From positions 1 to 38,813 of the IMG/VR virus record IMGVR_UViG_3300009093_000083: a stretch of 38,813 nt of DNA. One strand, written 5' to 3'. Under the pieces are notes generated by a model that saw only the letters and a list, made by a program, of their open reading frames with translations, searched no databases and was not told where the DNA came from. The DNA is from a virus. The translations under genes and the position numbers were made by a program. Within the stretch, counting starts at the first letter, position 1, and the number at the start of each line of letters is the position of its first letter. Shown in pieces: positions 13,759 to 23,749 of the stretch.

Positions 13759-15597
13759 ATGCCAGCCTCCGCCGCCGGTGAGTTCCAGATCAAGGCATGT
13801 CCACTTATTGGTCCCTACAATGTCCAGCGGTTTAAGCAGTTTGGACCCGAAGACACCGCCAACTTCTATCTGGTCAATGACGAGAACACCAAAAAACCGT
13901 TTGCCATGTACCCGACCATGGGCAGGAAGCACGTCGAGTATCTTGGCAGTAACCAACTGATCTTTGGATCGCAGCCACGTGGTGAGTTCAAGTCCATAAA
14001 ATATGCGTACTTTGTGGATGGCAGCACTGTTTACAGGGTGGACACTCAATACAACAAGCTGTCCATTGGGTCACTCTCTTCGTCGGCAGGTGATGTGTAT
14101 TTCACCTTCCTGGTCGTTGGAAAGATTGTTTTTGCATGTTTTGTGGACAATCAGTTCATTTACATTTACCCGGAGGGTGCCGCAGCAGGTCTTCAGAAAG
14201 TGACTGACCCAAATGCGCCGGGCATTTTTTCCGTGGACGGAGTGGTTACAAAGCCCGGTTTTATCGCTGCCTTTGGCAACCGGATTACAGTGTCAGTGGC
14301 GAATAGCTCACAATTCGTTCTTTCCAAGATCAACCTTGGCGGATCAGCATTTGATCCGGCAACCTGCTTCACCAATTCAACAACACCGCAGGTTTACGCA
14401 CTGGCAAGCGGCATCATTGGCCAGATGGGTGTCTTGAACAACACCTTATATATATTCACGGATTATGTGACCGATGTTCTGTCCAATATTCCATCACAGT
14501 TTCCAGCTACTCTGGGTGGGACCGTTATCTCGTTCCCGTGGAAGTTCAACTCCACATATAACTGGAACTTTGGAATTTCCAACCCAAGGTCATTGGACAT
14601 CGATTTTGGATATATTGCTTTCCTTGCCCAGAACAGTGATGGCCTCTTGCAGTTCATGATGAGCACGGGAGGGCAGCCATACAAGATCAGCACGAATGCC
14701 ATTGACGTGCTATTGCAGCGGTACTCCAACAGTTTCGGGATAAACAATCCGTTTCTGGTATCAAACTCAAACGGGTTTCTGTACCAGTACGAAAACACGA
14801 TCTTCTACCGGATGGCTGGTGGAAATTACACGGCCAACGGGCTGCTTGACCAGACGCAGAATGCCAACAGCATTGAGTATTGCGTTGACACCAAGGAATG
14901 GCACCGGCTTATTGAACTGAATGGTGAACGAAATCGCATTCAGTCTCACATTTACTTTAACTTCAAGCATCTTGTGACAGTTACAGGAGAGAACACGGTC
15001 TACGAGATGTCTGGTCAGTATTATGTCAATGAAGTCAGAAATCCGGCGCAGGAAGACCCGCAGGAAACGGATGCTTATATTGCCTATCCATTCCGCTACG
15101 AACGTGTCACGCCACTCATTTACGAGCCGGATTACGCAGAGTTTGAAACTGAATTTGTCCAGATAGACTTTGTCTGGGGTGAAAGCAACATCAGCTACTC
15201 AACCACGCCATTCAGGAATGCCGTCTTTATAATTGATGAAGAGGCAGGAATGAATGGAGATCCGCAGTACATTATTACTGACGAGGAAGGCTCTGATGGC
15301 ACACCGGTTTATATATTGGCTGAAGAAGGAAATACTCCGCAGATTGACGAGACTTTCTATAATGCTCTCTACAAGCCGAGCATTGAGCTTTATTGGTCTG
15401 ATGATGGTGGCATCACGTTTCATCCTGCCGATATGAGAGAATTTTCACAGCAGGGAGTCTACAGCTGGCGCATGCGTTGGTATCAGCTTGGTCCGTCCCG
15501 AAACAGGGTCTACAAGCTGGTGGCAGTCAGCCCGGTACCCATTGTCATTCTTGGGGCGACCATGAATGTAAGGAGGATCAGTGGCGGGGCAGCTTGA
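13759..15597 (+). CDS. P22 gp10-like DNA stabilisation / tail hub protein
   Basis: 612 aa, slightly longer than P22 gp10 (472). It seals packaged DNA and joins the gp4 ring to the tail machine. The N-terminal two-thirds show repeating strands of a beta-propeller type (for example Y-A-Y-F-V-D-G-S-T-V-Y-R-V and V-Y-F-T-F-L-V-V-G). The last part has S-I-E-L-Y-W-S-D-D-G-G-I-T-F-H and W-R-M-R-W-Y-Q-L-G-P-S-R-N-R-V-Y, typical of the family end. AGGAGG lies before the ATG. Residues about 490-525 carry an acidic insert with two E-E-x-G repeats. Confidence 0.88.
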   Translation: MPASAAGEFQIKACPLIGPYNVQRFKQFGPEDTANFYLVNDENTKKPFAMYPTMGRKHVEYLGSNQLIFGSQPRGEFKSIKYAYFVDGSTVYRVDTQYNKLSIGSLSSSAGDVYFTFLVVGKIVFACFVDNQFIYIYPEGAAAGLQKVTDPNAPGIFSVDGVVTKPGFIAAFGNRITVSVANSSQFVLSKINLGGSAFDPATCFTNSTTPQVYALASGIIGQMGVLNNTLYIFTDYVTDVLSNIPSQFPATLGGTVISFPWKFNSTYNWNFGISNPRSLDIDFGYIAFLAQNSDGLLQFMMSTGGQPYKISTNAIDVLLQRYSNSFGINNPFLVSNSNGFLYQYENTIFYRMAGGNYTANGLLDQTQNANSIEYCVDTKEWHRLIELNGERNRIQSHIYFNFKHLVTVTGENTVYEMSGQYYVNEVRNPAQEDPQETDAYIAYPFRYERVTPLIYEPDYAEFETEFVQIDFVWGESNISYSTTPFRNAVFIIDEEAGMNGDPQYIITDEEGSDGTPVYILAEEGNTPQIDETFYNALYKPSIELYWSDDGGITFHPADMREFSQQGVYSWRMRWYQLGPSRNRVYKLVAVSPVPIVILGATMNVRRISGGAA

Positions 15598-15949
15598 GTT
15601 AAACCTGCTGGACGCTCCTGATGTGGAGCAGACTGAGTTTGGGCCAGACATGAAACGCTGGCTGGCAAATTCGGTGGACATCATTAATACATGGCTTCAG
15701 GCGTTTGCAGACCTGATACAGGTGGCTGGCGTGAACGTGGGCGGAGGCGGCGCAGGACCGATTTCGGTACCTGTAGTCGGGCTTACGGCTGACGGATATG
15801 TCAATGCCAGGCTGATCAGTACGACCAACGCTGGTGTGACCATTGGCGATGTTACACCGGGTTTGAACGGTTTTACGATCACATTTAGTGCTGATCCGGG
15901 GGCTTCTGCTATCATTGTTTATGAGGCGTTTTCAGCGCCGATACAGTAA
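15581..15949 (+). CDS. small tail-region protein with a beta-sandwich tail
   Basis: 122 aa from GTG 15581, with GGAGG just upstream, overlapping the hub gene by 17 bases. The N-terminal helix (M-K-R-W-L-A-N-S-V-D-I-I-N-T-W-L-Q) is followed by a G-G-G-G linker and a beta domain (V-V-G-L-T-A-D-G-Y-V ... F-T-I-T-F-S-A-D-P-G-A-S-A) of a kind found in phage decoration and fibre proteins. In P22 this position is the tail needle; the protein is too short and not coiled, so I do not call it a needle. Confidence 0.68.
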   Translation: MAGQLELNLLDAPDVEQTEFGPDMKRWLANSVDIINTWLQAFADLIQVAGVNVGGGGAGPISVPVVGLTADGYVNARLISTTNAGVTIGDVTPGLNGFTITFSADPGASAIIVYEAFSAPIQ

Positions 15950-15963
15950 CAAGGAGTGTTACT
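15945..15963 (+). promoter_or_regulatory. Shine-Dalgarno hairpin of an ejection-protein gene
   Basis: AGTAACA (15945-15951) pairs over seven perfect base pairs with TGTTACT (15957-15963), showing AGGAG in the loop. The 5' arm contains the stop codon of the previous gene and the 3' arm touches ATG 15964. Confidence 0.75.
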
Positions 15964-16644
15964 ATGGATTGGGGTAGCGCAATAGGTGGGGCAGGAAGCG
16001 GAGCGCTCGCAGGAGGGTCGATAGGAGGCCCATGGGGAGCCGCAATCGGCGGAGGGGTAGGTCTCCTCAACAGCTTTCTGAACAATCCTTACAAAGGCGC
16101 AAAGAAGGGCATAAATAAAGGCTGGGAAGAAGCCCAGAAGTACCAGAGACCCTTCTGGCAGAACGGTATGGACCAGTATGGCCGACTCAATGACGCCACC
16201 GGGAAACTGCTTGATCCGGCCAAGCTCCAGGACGAATGGTCAACCAATTACGAAACTTCTCCCTTTGCCAAACGCATGCTGGAAATGAACAGCCAGCAGG
16301 GTCAGGAAGCGGCCAGTGCCATGGGCCTTGGTGGAAGCAGTGCGGATGTCAGCAATATCCAGCAGGGCGCAGGTGACATCGTTTCCCGTGACCGTGAGCA
16401 GTACATGAAAGATCTCATGCAGAAGTACATGACAGGAATTGGCCTTGGTCAGAGCATGTACGGAACAGGAGCAGCTGCCGGTCAGAATCTTGGCAATCAG
16501 GCATACCAGCAAGGCGAGAACACTGCGAACATCAACTATGCGCAAGAAGCGGCTCCAGGTGAGGCTTTAGGTCAAGGTGCCGGGATGCTGTATGACGCTT
16601 ACCAGAATAATCCTGATCTCTTTAAATTCAACAAGTACAACTAG
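15964..16644 (+). CDS. gp7-like DNA ejection protein
   Basis: 226 aa. The N-terminal ~45 residues are Gly/Ala-rich with GxxxG steps (G-G-A-G-S-G-A-L-A-G-G-S-I-G-G), typical of membrane-inserting ejection (pilot) proteins. The rest is Gln/Gly/Asn-rich helix, including S-P-F-A-K-R-M-L-E-M-N. By position (after the hub, before two larger proteins) it corresponds to the P22 gp7/gp20/gp16 set that is packed in the head and forms a trans-envelope conduit. Confidence 0.72.
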   Translation: MDWGSAIGGAGSGALAGGSIGGPWGAAIGGGVGLLNSFLNNPYKGAKKGINKGWEEAQKYQRPFWQNGMDQYGRLNDATGKLLDPAKLQDEWSTNYETSPFAKRMLEMNSQQGQEAASAMGLGGSSADVSNIQQGAGDIVSRDREQYMKDLMQKYMTGIGLGQSMYGTGAAAGQNLGNQAYQQGENTANINYAQEAAPGEALGQGAGMLYDAYQNNPDLFKFNKYN

Positions 16645-16655
16645 GGGAGACGGCA

Positions 16656-17762
16656 ATGGCTTTGAATATCCCCGTACCCAAGACATTCATGCAATCCTTT
16701 CTGGACACGCGCAAGCAGGGTGTTGCCGAAGACCTTGCAAGGGCGCAGGCACAGCAGGCGCGTGGCGCTGCAAGCAAATCCAACATGCTGGCACAGTTGA
16801 TGGGCGAAGCATTTGGCACCGGCACTGAAGGAAGTGGCACGCCATCCCAACCGTCCATGGGGCAACCTGGTGGACAACCGGAAGGACAGCCTGAACAGCA
16901 GCCCCCTGGAGGCCAGCCATCCATGGGAGGTGGTGGGCAGCCTTTCAGCAATCAGCCCAATCCACGGCAGGCACGCGCACGCGAAATCCTTCAGATGCTG
17001 GGTTACCTCAAGGAAACTCCCGGACAGCAGGAACAGCGGGAAATCAGGACCGCCATGGCAAAGGAATGGGGTGGTGCTGATGTCAAAGCCTCTGAGGACT
17101 GGAACAAGACCATTACGGCTGCCCATGAGTCCATGCCGAACCTTGAGAATGTGCAGGAAATATCTGCCAATCCGGTGTTTCAGAATATGTACAAGAACCC
17201 TGAGTATTTTGGAAAGGACATCCAGTGGCTGACCCGCTTTGGCAAGCCAGAAGAAATCAAGCTCCTGACTGCCATGGACACCAATGTCAAGGATTTGTAC
17301 AAGGCAACCGCCAGTGACTTCAAGGGTGCTTTCCGGGAGTTTGAAAAGAAGCTCTTTGACGCTGCACTGCCTGACAAACGGGACACGCTGGCGGCAATTC
17401 AGTCAAAGACCAATACCATCATGGCGCTCAGAAAAGTGGTTTCTGACAGGTTGAGTCTGGCCCAGAATATTCTGCGGTCATCCGGTGGGCAAATAACCCC
17501 GTCGGCTGCACTGGACATTGCTGACAGGCAGATTGGCACCAAGCAGATAGTGAAGCAGGTCGAGGATCGCTTTAAACAGTCCGAGAAATCCCAGAAGGCG
17601 ACTTATCAGAAAGAACATCCCAGCGCCCCTTCCAATGCTCCGGGTGAGGCCGACATTGTCATGATGGAACGACCTGACGGAAAAGTAGTCCGTGTCCACA
17701 CATCCAATGTTCAGAAGGCAATGGAACAGTACAAATTCAAAAGGGTAGGTCAGAATGGCTGA
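16656..17762 (+). CDS. putative DNA ejection protein 2
   Basis: 368 aa. A helical N-terminus is followed by a low-complexity Pro/Gln/Gly linker (about residues 60-105), then a mostly helical soluble region. GGGGAG precedes the ATG. The three-gene arrangement suggests it takes the place of P22 gp20, but sequence recognition is weak and the assignment rests on context and composition. It overlaps the next gene by eight bases. Confidence 0.6.
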   Translation: MALNIPVPKTFMQSFLDTRKQGVAEDLARAQAQQARGAASKSNMLAQLMGEAFGTGTEGSGTPSQPSMGQPGGQPEGQPEQQPPGGQPSMGGGGQPFSNQPNPRQARAREILQMLGYLKETPGQQEQREIRTAMAKEWGGADVKASEDWNKTITAAHESMPNLENVQEISANPVFQNMYKNPEYFGKDIQWLTRFGKPEEIKLLTAMDTNVKDLYKATASDFKGAFREFEKKLFDAALPDKRDTLAAIQSKTNTIMALRKVVSDRLSLAQNILRSSGGQITPSAALDIADRQIGTKQIVKQVEDRFKQSEKSQKATYQKEHPSAPSNAPGEADIVMMERPDGKVVRVHTSNVQKAMEQYKFKRVGQNG

Positions 17763-19059
17763 CGCTATGGATTATCCAGATTTGTCCAAACCGCTTTCGG
17801 GTGAAGGTGACTATCCGGATTTGTCCAGACCCATGGCTTCCGGAAACCAGAATGGACCGGGACTTGGGGAAACAATGAAGTTTGCCTCTGAGCTGATGCC
17901 TGGCCCTCTGGGGGCCGCAGCACGCCTTGGTCACAAGATTCCGGGGGCGCTGTCCCAGATAGGAAAAGACGTCGCTACGGGCGTTCCGGAGGCTTACAAG
18001 GGCATTATTCATGGTATCGGAAAAATCCCGGAGGCGGTCGACTATCTCAAGGAAAATGTCCCCGCAGCGGGCAGGCTTGCCATGTCCAATCCGGCTGCTG
18101 CCGGTCGGAGTGCTGCTGCTGGTGGAGCCGAATTTCTTGGCAAGGTTTCAAGACTGCCTCCTGGCGTAGCCAAATACCTTGTCCATATTGGAATGATGTC
18201 CCCCGAGGCTTATGAGGCAATGGCCAAGCCACCATCTGAGGAACAGTTCCAGCAGTGGGGAAACAAAATTGAAGGTGAACCGCAGCCCGGAGGCGGTCTG
18301 ATAAGGGGAGCGTTCAGAAATCCCGAGAATGTCTATGGAGGCGCAAGGCTGGCTTCCCTGATTAATCCATTGCGCTACACCAAGGGCGCCATCACAAAGG
18401 ACGTTCTCAATACCGCCTTGGCAAACAAGCTGAAATACTCTGGTCCAAAGGGAATTTATCGAACACTTTTCAATGATGCCAGAACCAGTGGACTTGGTGG
18501 ATTTCAAAACCTTGATGTCACGAAGATGAACATTCCGACCCTTGAGAAGTACACGCCCAGAAAGCCCATGGAGGCAATCAAGGCGTTTGCAGACAATCCT
18601 ACTCTTGAGAATGCGCAGGCAGCTGTAAGCCAGCTTGGGTCAATCATCCGCCCTCTGGAAAACCGGACAACGCTGGAACCATTCCAGAAGAAACAGCTTC
18701 AGGCTGCCGAGAAGGCCAAGGAACATATCCAGAAAAACATGTTCATGGACCAGTCCGGAAAGGTCGATGACAAGTTTCTTGAGAGACACAGAAAGGTCCA
18801 GTCTGGTTATGCCGAGGATGTGATCCCGTACACGACCAACAAGGCAATCAAGGATTACAAGAAAGGTGACATTACCCAGAAAGAGCTTATCCAGAAGCTG
18901 TCCAAAGGAAAGTTTGCGGCCAGAAAGGGATCGGTTCACCCTGAGATTGCCCGGCGTAAACTTATCAAGCCCGCCATTAAGTTTGGGCTCGGGGCTGAAC
19001 TTGTACACCAGCTGGGATGGGACCAGACGATTTTGAACAAACTGTTGAACAAAGATTAG
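17755..19059 (+). CDS. putative DNA ejection protein 3
   Basis: 434 aa, basic. The N-terminus carries two copies of a D-Y-P-D-L-S-(K/R)-P motif nine residues apart. Gly/Ala-rich helices follow (A-A-G-R-S-A-A-A-G-G-A-E-F-L-G), then a long charged helical C-terminal half. It fits the gp16-like slot of an ejection-protein set. No lytic transglycosylase motif is seen. Assignment by position and composition. Confidence 0.58.
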   Translation: MADAMDYPDLSKPLSGEGDYPDLSRPMASGNQNGPGLGETMKFASELMPGPLGAAARLGHKIPGALSQIGKDVATGVPEAYKGIIHGIGKIPEAVDYLKENVPAAGRLAMSNPAAAGRSAAAGGAEFLGKVSRLPPGVAKYLVHIGMMSPEAYEAMAKPPSEEQFQQWGNKIEGEPQPGGGLIRGAFRNPENVYGGARLASLINPLRYTKGAITKDVLNTALANKLKYSGPKGIYRTLFNDARTSGLGGFQNLDVTKMNIPTLEKYTPRKPMEAIKAFADNPTLENAQAAVSQLGSIIRPLENRTTLEPFQKKQLQAAEKAKEHIQKNMFMDQSGKVDDKFLERHRKVQSGYAEDVIPYTTNKAIKDYKKGDITQKELIQKLSKGKFAARKGSVHPEIARRKLIKPAIKFGLGAELVHQLGWDQTILNKLLNKD

Positions 19060-19105
19060 GCTTTATGATACAGTATTGCACATTTTGTGCCAACAGGGGA
19101 TTTAG

Positions 19106-19168
19106 ATGTTCGAGCTGATATTATTGTCAGTCATGCTTATAGGGTACGTGGGAATGTGCGTATTTTAG
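19106..19168 (+). CDS. 20-residue membrane peptide
   Basis: An AGGGGA six bases before ATG 19106 leads a 20-residue frame that is nearly all hydrophobic (L-I-L-L-S-V-M-L-I-G-Y-V-G-M) with a Cys near the end. It fills the only gap between the ejection and fibre genes. It could be a single-span membrane peptide; such short frames can also occur by chance. Confidence 0.35.
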   Translation: MFELILLSVMLIGYVGMCVF

Positions 19169-19195
19169 AATAACCATGACCACGGAAGAACGATT

Positions 19196-19212
19196 TTGCA
19201 AAGGAGTTGTAA
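19196..19212 (+). promoter_or_regulatory. Shine-Dalgarno hairpin of the first fibre gene
   Basis: TTGCAA (19196-19201) pairs with TTGTAA (19207-19212), including one G-U, around AGGAG. The 3' arm touches ATG 19213. Confidence 0.65.
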
Positions 19213-21384
19213 ATGGCCACCATTTTTGTCCGAGCAGCGAACCCTATCTGGTGGTTGCCAGACCACACTGGCGTCAGCCTGAACGACGAGTATTATGCAT
19301 TCTTCCTGACCAACACGCTGCCGTACATACCGCAGGCTGTGTACTCAACTCCAAATGGAACTGCATATTCCAATCCCATTGAATTTTCCCCGGCAGGTAC
19401 ACTGCCAGACAACCTGTATTTTGATCCGACCCTGACTTACAGGATTGAGGTACGTCATGGTAATACACAGGCTGATGAACTGATATGGGAAATAAACGAC
19501 TTCGTGCCAGGTGATGGTGGAGGTGGTAGCACGATCATTGATGACGAACTGACTGTGGCTGCGAACCTGATAACCAACTCTCAATTCGCGGACATTGATT
19601 TTCAGTCTCCATTCACTTTCACGAAGTCTACCCCTGCTACTTACACACTGGATGTTGGGCCCGGATGGCAGCTTGTTTTGACGGGCGCTGGTACTACCAC
19701 ACTGACCCAGACACCCAATGCAGGATCGTCAGGAATTGCTGGAAACCCTCCCTATTATCTGGACATAGAAAACTCTGGATGGACTTCAGTGGTTTTGCGC
19801 CAGCGGCTAGCAAACAATGGTGCGATATTTGGCGGTGGTGCTGTCGCAGTTGCCTTTACGGCAGCTTCTGTCAGTAATGCTGAAACCCTGACAGTTTCTT
19901 ATGCCCCGTCCACTGGAACAGCAACCAATATATTCCAGCAGTCCATTCCAACTGGAACCCTGACTGCTTACAAGAACGCTGTTGACATTCCTGCTTCGAC
20001 CAACTCAGACAGCGGAACCACGGCGTATGTTGACATCCTGTTTACCATGGATGGTACTAGTCACTTCCAGTTGACGAACATTCAGATCACAGGCCAGAGT
20101 TCAAACCTGTCATCCGGTTTTGACAATCCCACTGATGCTCCCGCGTTTCAGGAAATATCTTACGAGGAGGTTGTTAATGGTGAGTTCAACGTCTACAAGG
20201 AAGGATTGATATTCAAACCAATCCCAAGTTACTTGACTGGCTGGGATTTCCCGTTAAATCCGGCTCAGTTCTTTGGAGACACAGTTACCACACAGGCAGT
20301 AGGGGCAAACAAATCCTACTATGCGTGGGATCAGACAATAGTTTTCCAGAGCGCAAACAGTGGAATCATTGTTACAAGAAATGTGAACAATTTTGGTATC
20401 ACATTGACTCCTGCGGTTACGGGACAAGCTGCGATCATTCAGTATCTGGAATCGTACCAGGTAAACCAGCTTCTTGCGGATCAGATTTCTGTTAATGTCA
20501 GGGCAATATGTGGGGCAGGAACCACATTAAAATGCACGGTGTCTCTGTGGTACACCACGGGAAGCGCGTTGCCTAACATAGCCGCAGGTACAAATAATTC
20601 AATTGTTGCTACGCTTGATGCGAATGGAAAGCCAGCCACTTTCAATAATCCCACCGGTGGAACCTGGACTGAAGTAACTAAAAACAATAGTCAGGAAGCA
20701 GTATTTACACTTAGTCCTGATGTTATCGATTATTCTTTTAATATATGGGATATGTCAGGAGAAGGTGAAAATATAAAGAATGCGACATTTTTTGCGATTG
20801 TGATTGGCACAGCTTCTATGGATAGCGGTACACCTCCAAGCCCTGAGTTTGTGTCTGTGGGTCTCTGCTCTGGATCAATACCCACAATTCCCGCCCCCCA
20901 GACTCCTGATGAAGTTCTTCGTGAGTGTCAGTATTACTATGAGAAAAGTTATACCGCAGGAGTGGCGCCCGGCACAGCAACAGTAGTGGGTATGAATAGT
21001 GCTCCTGCTTTTGTTGATCCACCAGGCGGAAGCGGAGTGAATGTTTTCTTACATACAAAATCTTTTTATCTTCCATATAAACAGACAAAAAGAACGATAG
21101 GTGCTCTTGTTTTGTATTCTCCCAGCACTGGCACTTCTGGCCGGGCATATATTGGGATTTATCAAAATGGTGGAAATCCAGCCGCAACTGCTGGAGCAAA
21201 TCCAAGGGATATAGTTTCAACCTCATGGATAGGCACACCAAATGTCTCATTAGATGGAATCTCATTGATAGCCCAAAACACATCGACTCAAGTTTTATCG
21301 GTGGCTTCAGCTAACACTCTTGCTGGGGATGAAGGGATAACTCAATTTCATTACACTGTAGACTCACGATTAGGAATAAACTGA
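19213..21384 (+). CDS. tail fibre / appendage protein 1
   Basis: 723 aa. The N-terminal ~100 residues (F-V-R-A-A-N-P-I-W-W-L-P-D, then L-T-Y-R-I-E-V-R-H-G-N-T) form a conserved virion-anchoring domain found on many podovirus fibres. A G-D-G-G-G-G linker and beta-rich carbohydrate-binding-like repeats follow. The C-terminal domain contains L-R-E-C-Q-Y-Y-Y-E-K-S-Y, a motif that marks many phage fibre tips. Likely receptor-binding or adaptor fibre. Codon and base usage become more A/T-rich in the last third, suggesting an exchanged tip. Confidence 0.82.
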   Translation: MATIFVRAANPIWWLPDHTGVSLNDEYYAFFLTNTLPYIPQAVYSTPNGTAYSNPIEFSPAGTLPDNLYFDPTLTYRIEVRHGNTQADELIWEINDFVPGDGGGGSTIIDDELTVAANLITNSQFADIDFQSPFTFTKSTPATYTLDVGPGWQLVLTGAGTTTLTQTPNAGSSGIAGNPPYYLDIENSGWTSVVLRQRLANNGAIFGGGAVAVAFTAASVSNAETLTVSYAPSTGTATNIFQQSIPTGTLTAYKNAVDIPASTNSDSGTTAYVDILFTMDGTSHFQLTNIQITGQSSNLSSGFDNPTDAPAFQEISYEEVVNGEFNVYKEGLIFKPIPSYLTGWDFPLNPAQFFGDTVTTQAVGANKSYYAWDQTIVFQSANSGIIVTRNVNNFGITLTPAVTGQAAIIQYLESYQVNQLLADQISVNVRAICGAGTTLKCTVSLWYTTGSALPNIAAGTNNSIVATLDANGKPATFNNPTGGTWTEVTKNNSQEAVFTLSPDVIDYSFNIWDMSGEGENIKNATFFAIVIGTASMDSGTPPSPEFVSVGLCSGSIPTIPAPQTPDEVLRECQYYYEKSYTAGVAPGTATVVGMNSAPAFVDPPGGSGVNVFLHTKSFYLPYKQTKRTIGALVLYSPSTGTSGRAYIGIYQNGGNPAATAGANPRDIVSTSWIGTPNVSLDGISLIAQNTSTQVLSVASANTLAGDEGITQFHYTVDSRLGIN

Positions 21385-21385
21385 C

Positions 21386-21727
21386 ATGACAAAATTTCAT
21401 GACAATTTTGACGGAACAAAGCCTTTCAGTGGTGCTGGCATGAACTCATTGCTTGTTGCCAGTACAGCTCTTGGATGGACTGTTCCGGGTAATGATAAAG
21501 TGAAATACCGGGCTTATTTTGGTTGCTCGTCCAATGCTGAAGTATGGGTGAAAGTAAATGGAACGGCTATTGTTCCAGTCTCCAATACAGCTACCGACAC
21601 CTCCGATCAGGAGTTCGTTGTTCCTGGCATGGCACGCTACGTGGTTGGTGGTGACACCCTGAGCTTCATCAGCACTGGCACGCCGCAGATCGGTGTATCA
21701 TTACTGGAAGTGGAAAGAACTCCATAG
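21386..21727 (+). CDS. small beta-rich fibre-associated protein
   Basis: 113 aa, starting one base after the stop of fibre 1. It is all-beta in appearance (V-K-Y-R-A-Y-F-G-C-S-S-N-A-E-V-W-V-K-V-N-G-T). No family recognised. Its place between fibre genes suggests a fibre-tip or chaperone-like partner (inference). Confidence 0.6.
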   Translation: MTKFHDNFDGTKPFSGAGMNSLLVASTALGWTVPGNDKVKYRAYFGCSSNAEVWVKVNGTAIVPVSNTATDTSDQEFVVPGMARYVVGGDTLSFISTGTPQIGVSLLEVERTP

Positions 21728-21769
21728 GAACACAGTTGACAGGATGTCGGCTGGACAACGGAAGATGTC

Positions 21770-21783
21770 TGCACAGGAGTGCA
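21770..21783 (+). promoter_or_regulatory. Shine-Dalgarno hairpin of fibre gene 2
   Basis: TGCAC (21770-21774) pairs with GTGCA (21779-21783) around AGGA; AGGAG ends eight bases before GTG 21788. Confidence 0.62.
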
Positions 21784-21787
21784 ATAA

Positions 21788-23749
21788 GTGGTCAATACCA
21801 AGAAGTTTTCTGAATTTGCTGCGGGCAGCCTGACCACTACCACAAAGAAGATGGCGGGAATCAGTAACACTGCCGGCGGCGAAAACATCATTATGGACTT
21901 CACGGTGGAGTGGACTACCGCTGGTCGCCCTTCGCCTCCTTATGATGGTCTGCTTGGCTACAATACCGACCTGAAGCAGTACGAGTATTACGATGGCAGC
22001 TCGCTGTCATGGGTCCAGCTGGCTGACAATGCCGTGTTCGTCAATGCCAAATTCATTGTCCAGCAGCCCAACGCCTCTCTTCCAGCCGCACAGGCCCTGA
22101 GCGCGCTTTCAACCGGCATCCTGAAGTCCACAACAACCACGGGTGTCCTGAGTATCAGCGCACCATTGACCTCCATTGATGGCCTGACAACGTCTGCCGA
22201 TCTGATGCTTTACACTACGGCATCGAATGTCTATGCCACCACATCCCTGACAGCTTTTGCCAGAACGCTGTTGGATGATGCCAATGCAGCTGCCATGCGG
22301 ACAACCCTTGGGCTGGGACAGGCCGCAGTCAAGAATGTGACTGACAATACAAAGGCCAATGTGGCCTCAGTGACAGGCGCCTTTACCATTAATAATGTAC
22401 TGCTTGCCGCAGATGCCAATGGCACAGTAAAGGATGGTGGCTCGCCTGCTGGCATGGGGACGGTGCTGGAAGTCGATACCGGTACTGGCCTGACAGGTGG
22501 CCCTATTACCACAACGGGCACCATATCCTTCGCCACCATTGCCGCAAATAGTATCTGGGTCAACAATACCGGTGGCGCTGCTGTGCCTGCCGTAAACGCT
22601 CTGGCAGCCCTCACCAAAGCAGACGACACCAATGTAACCCTGACTTTGGGTGGCACTCCTGCAACCGCATTGATCAATGCTGTTAGCCTGACTCTGGGAT
22701 GGACAGGCCAGCTTGCGCTGACCCGCGGAGGAACCAACGCATCACTCGTTGCGTCTAATGGTGGCATTGTCTATTCCACCGCAACAGCAATGGCGATCCT
22801 TTCAGGTACTGCAACTGCGGGTCAGATATTGCAATCCGGGTCTTCTGCTGCGCCAACATGGTCAACTGCAACCTATCCGGCAACTGCGGGAACCAGTGGA
22901 AATATTTTGACTTCAGATGGTACAAACTGGACATCTGTATCAGCGGCTGGCGTAGGCTCTCCGCTTACTACAAAAGGTGATCTTTATACCTTCAGTACAG
23001 TAAACGCACGACTGGCAGTCGGATCAACTAATGGACAGATACTCCAGGTCAATTCAGGAGCCGCAACAGGTCTTGCGTGGTCTACGGCGACTTTTCCTGT
23101 CACAGCCACAGGAACAGGGACGATATTAAGAGCGGACGGTACTAACTGGCTTGCAAGCACCTCCACATTTGCAGATACCTATGGCGCAAGCACAATCCTG
23201 TACTCTAATGGAGCAAACACTATTACCGGGCTGGCAACCGCTAATAGTTCGGTACTGGTAACTACTTCCGCAGGCGTCCCCGTACAGTCTGGAACAATGA
23301 CCAATGGTCAGCTGATTGTTGGTTCCACTGGTGCGACTCCAGTCGTTGCGTCGCTGACCGCAGGAACAGGTATAGCCATCACGCCGGGAGCGGGTTCAAT
23401 AAGCATTGCATCAACTGGTGTGGGGTCTCTGGTATGGAATGATGTCTCCGGAACCAGTCAGGCAGCTGCTGTCAACAACGGCTATATCATATCCAACGCT
23501 GGTTTGACGACCGTAACGATTCCAGCCACAGCCGCAGTGGGCTCTGTGTTTGCCATTGCTGGAAAGGGCGCCGGTGGTTGGGTTCTACAGATGAACACCG
23601 GACAGGTCTGTCATCTGAACAGCTCTGCTACCAGTAGCGCCGGATCACTGGCATCGACCAATCAGTGGAACGCTGTACAGATAGTCTGCGTGACAGCTAA
23701 TACCACGTTCACCGTGATGAACTCTTCTGGATCATTAACAGTCGCTTAA
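21788..23749 (+). CDS. tail fibre protein 2, repeat-rich
   Basis: 653 aa, GTG start. The N-terminal domain (K-K-F-S-E-F-A, then R-P-S-P-P-Y-D-G-L-L-G-Y-N-T) matches the attachment region of modular fibres. The remainder is a series of Thr/Ala/Gly beta repeats with recurring phrases such as G-Q-I-L-Q, T-W-S-T-A-T and I-L-x-S-D-G-T-N-W. The last ~120 residues contain G-A-G-G-W-V-L-Q-M-N-T-G-Q, a compact tip domain. Long trimeric fibre is the likely structure. Shares repeat phrases with the next gene. Confidence 0.8.
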   Translation: MVNTKKFSEFAAGSLTTTTKKMAGISNTAGGENIIMDFTVEWTTAGRPSPPYDGLLGYNTDLKQYEYYDGSSLSWVQLADNAVFVNAKFIVQQPNASLPAAQALSALSTGILKSTTTTGVLSISAPLTSIDGLTTSADLMLYTTASNVYATTSLTAFARTLLDDANAAAMRTTLGLGQAAVKNVTDNTKANVASVTGAFTINNVLLAADANGTVKDGGSPAGMGTVLEVDTGTGLTGGPITTTGTISFATIAANSIWVNNTGGAAVPAVNALAALTKADDTNVTLTLGGTPATALINAVSLTLGWTGQLALTRGGTNASLVASNGGIVYSTATAMAILSGTATAGQILQSGSSAAPTWSTATYPATAGTSGNILTSDGTNWTSVSAAGVGSPLTTKGDLYTFSTVNARLAVGSTNGQILQVNSGAATGLAWSTATFPVTATGTGTILRADGTNWLASTSTFADTYGASTILYSNGANTITGLATANSSVLVTTSAGVPVQSGTMTNGQLIVGSTGATPVVASLTAGTGIAITPGAGSISIASTGVGSLVWNDVSGTSQAAAVNNGYIISNAGLTTVTIPATAAVGSVFAIAGKGAGGWVLQMNTGQVCHLNSSATSSAGSLASTNQWNAVQIVCVTANTTFTVMNSSGSLTVA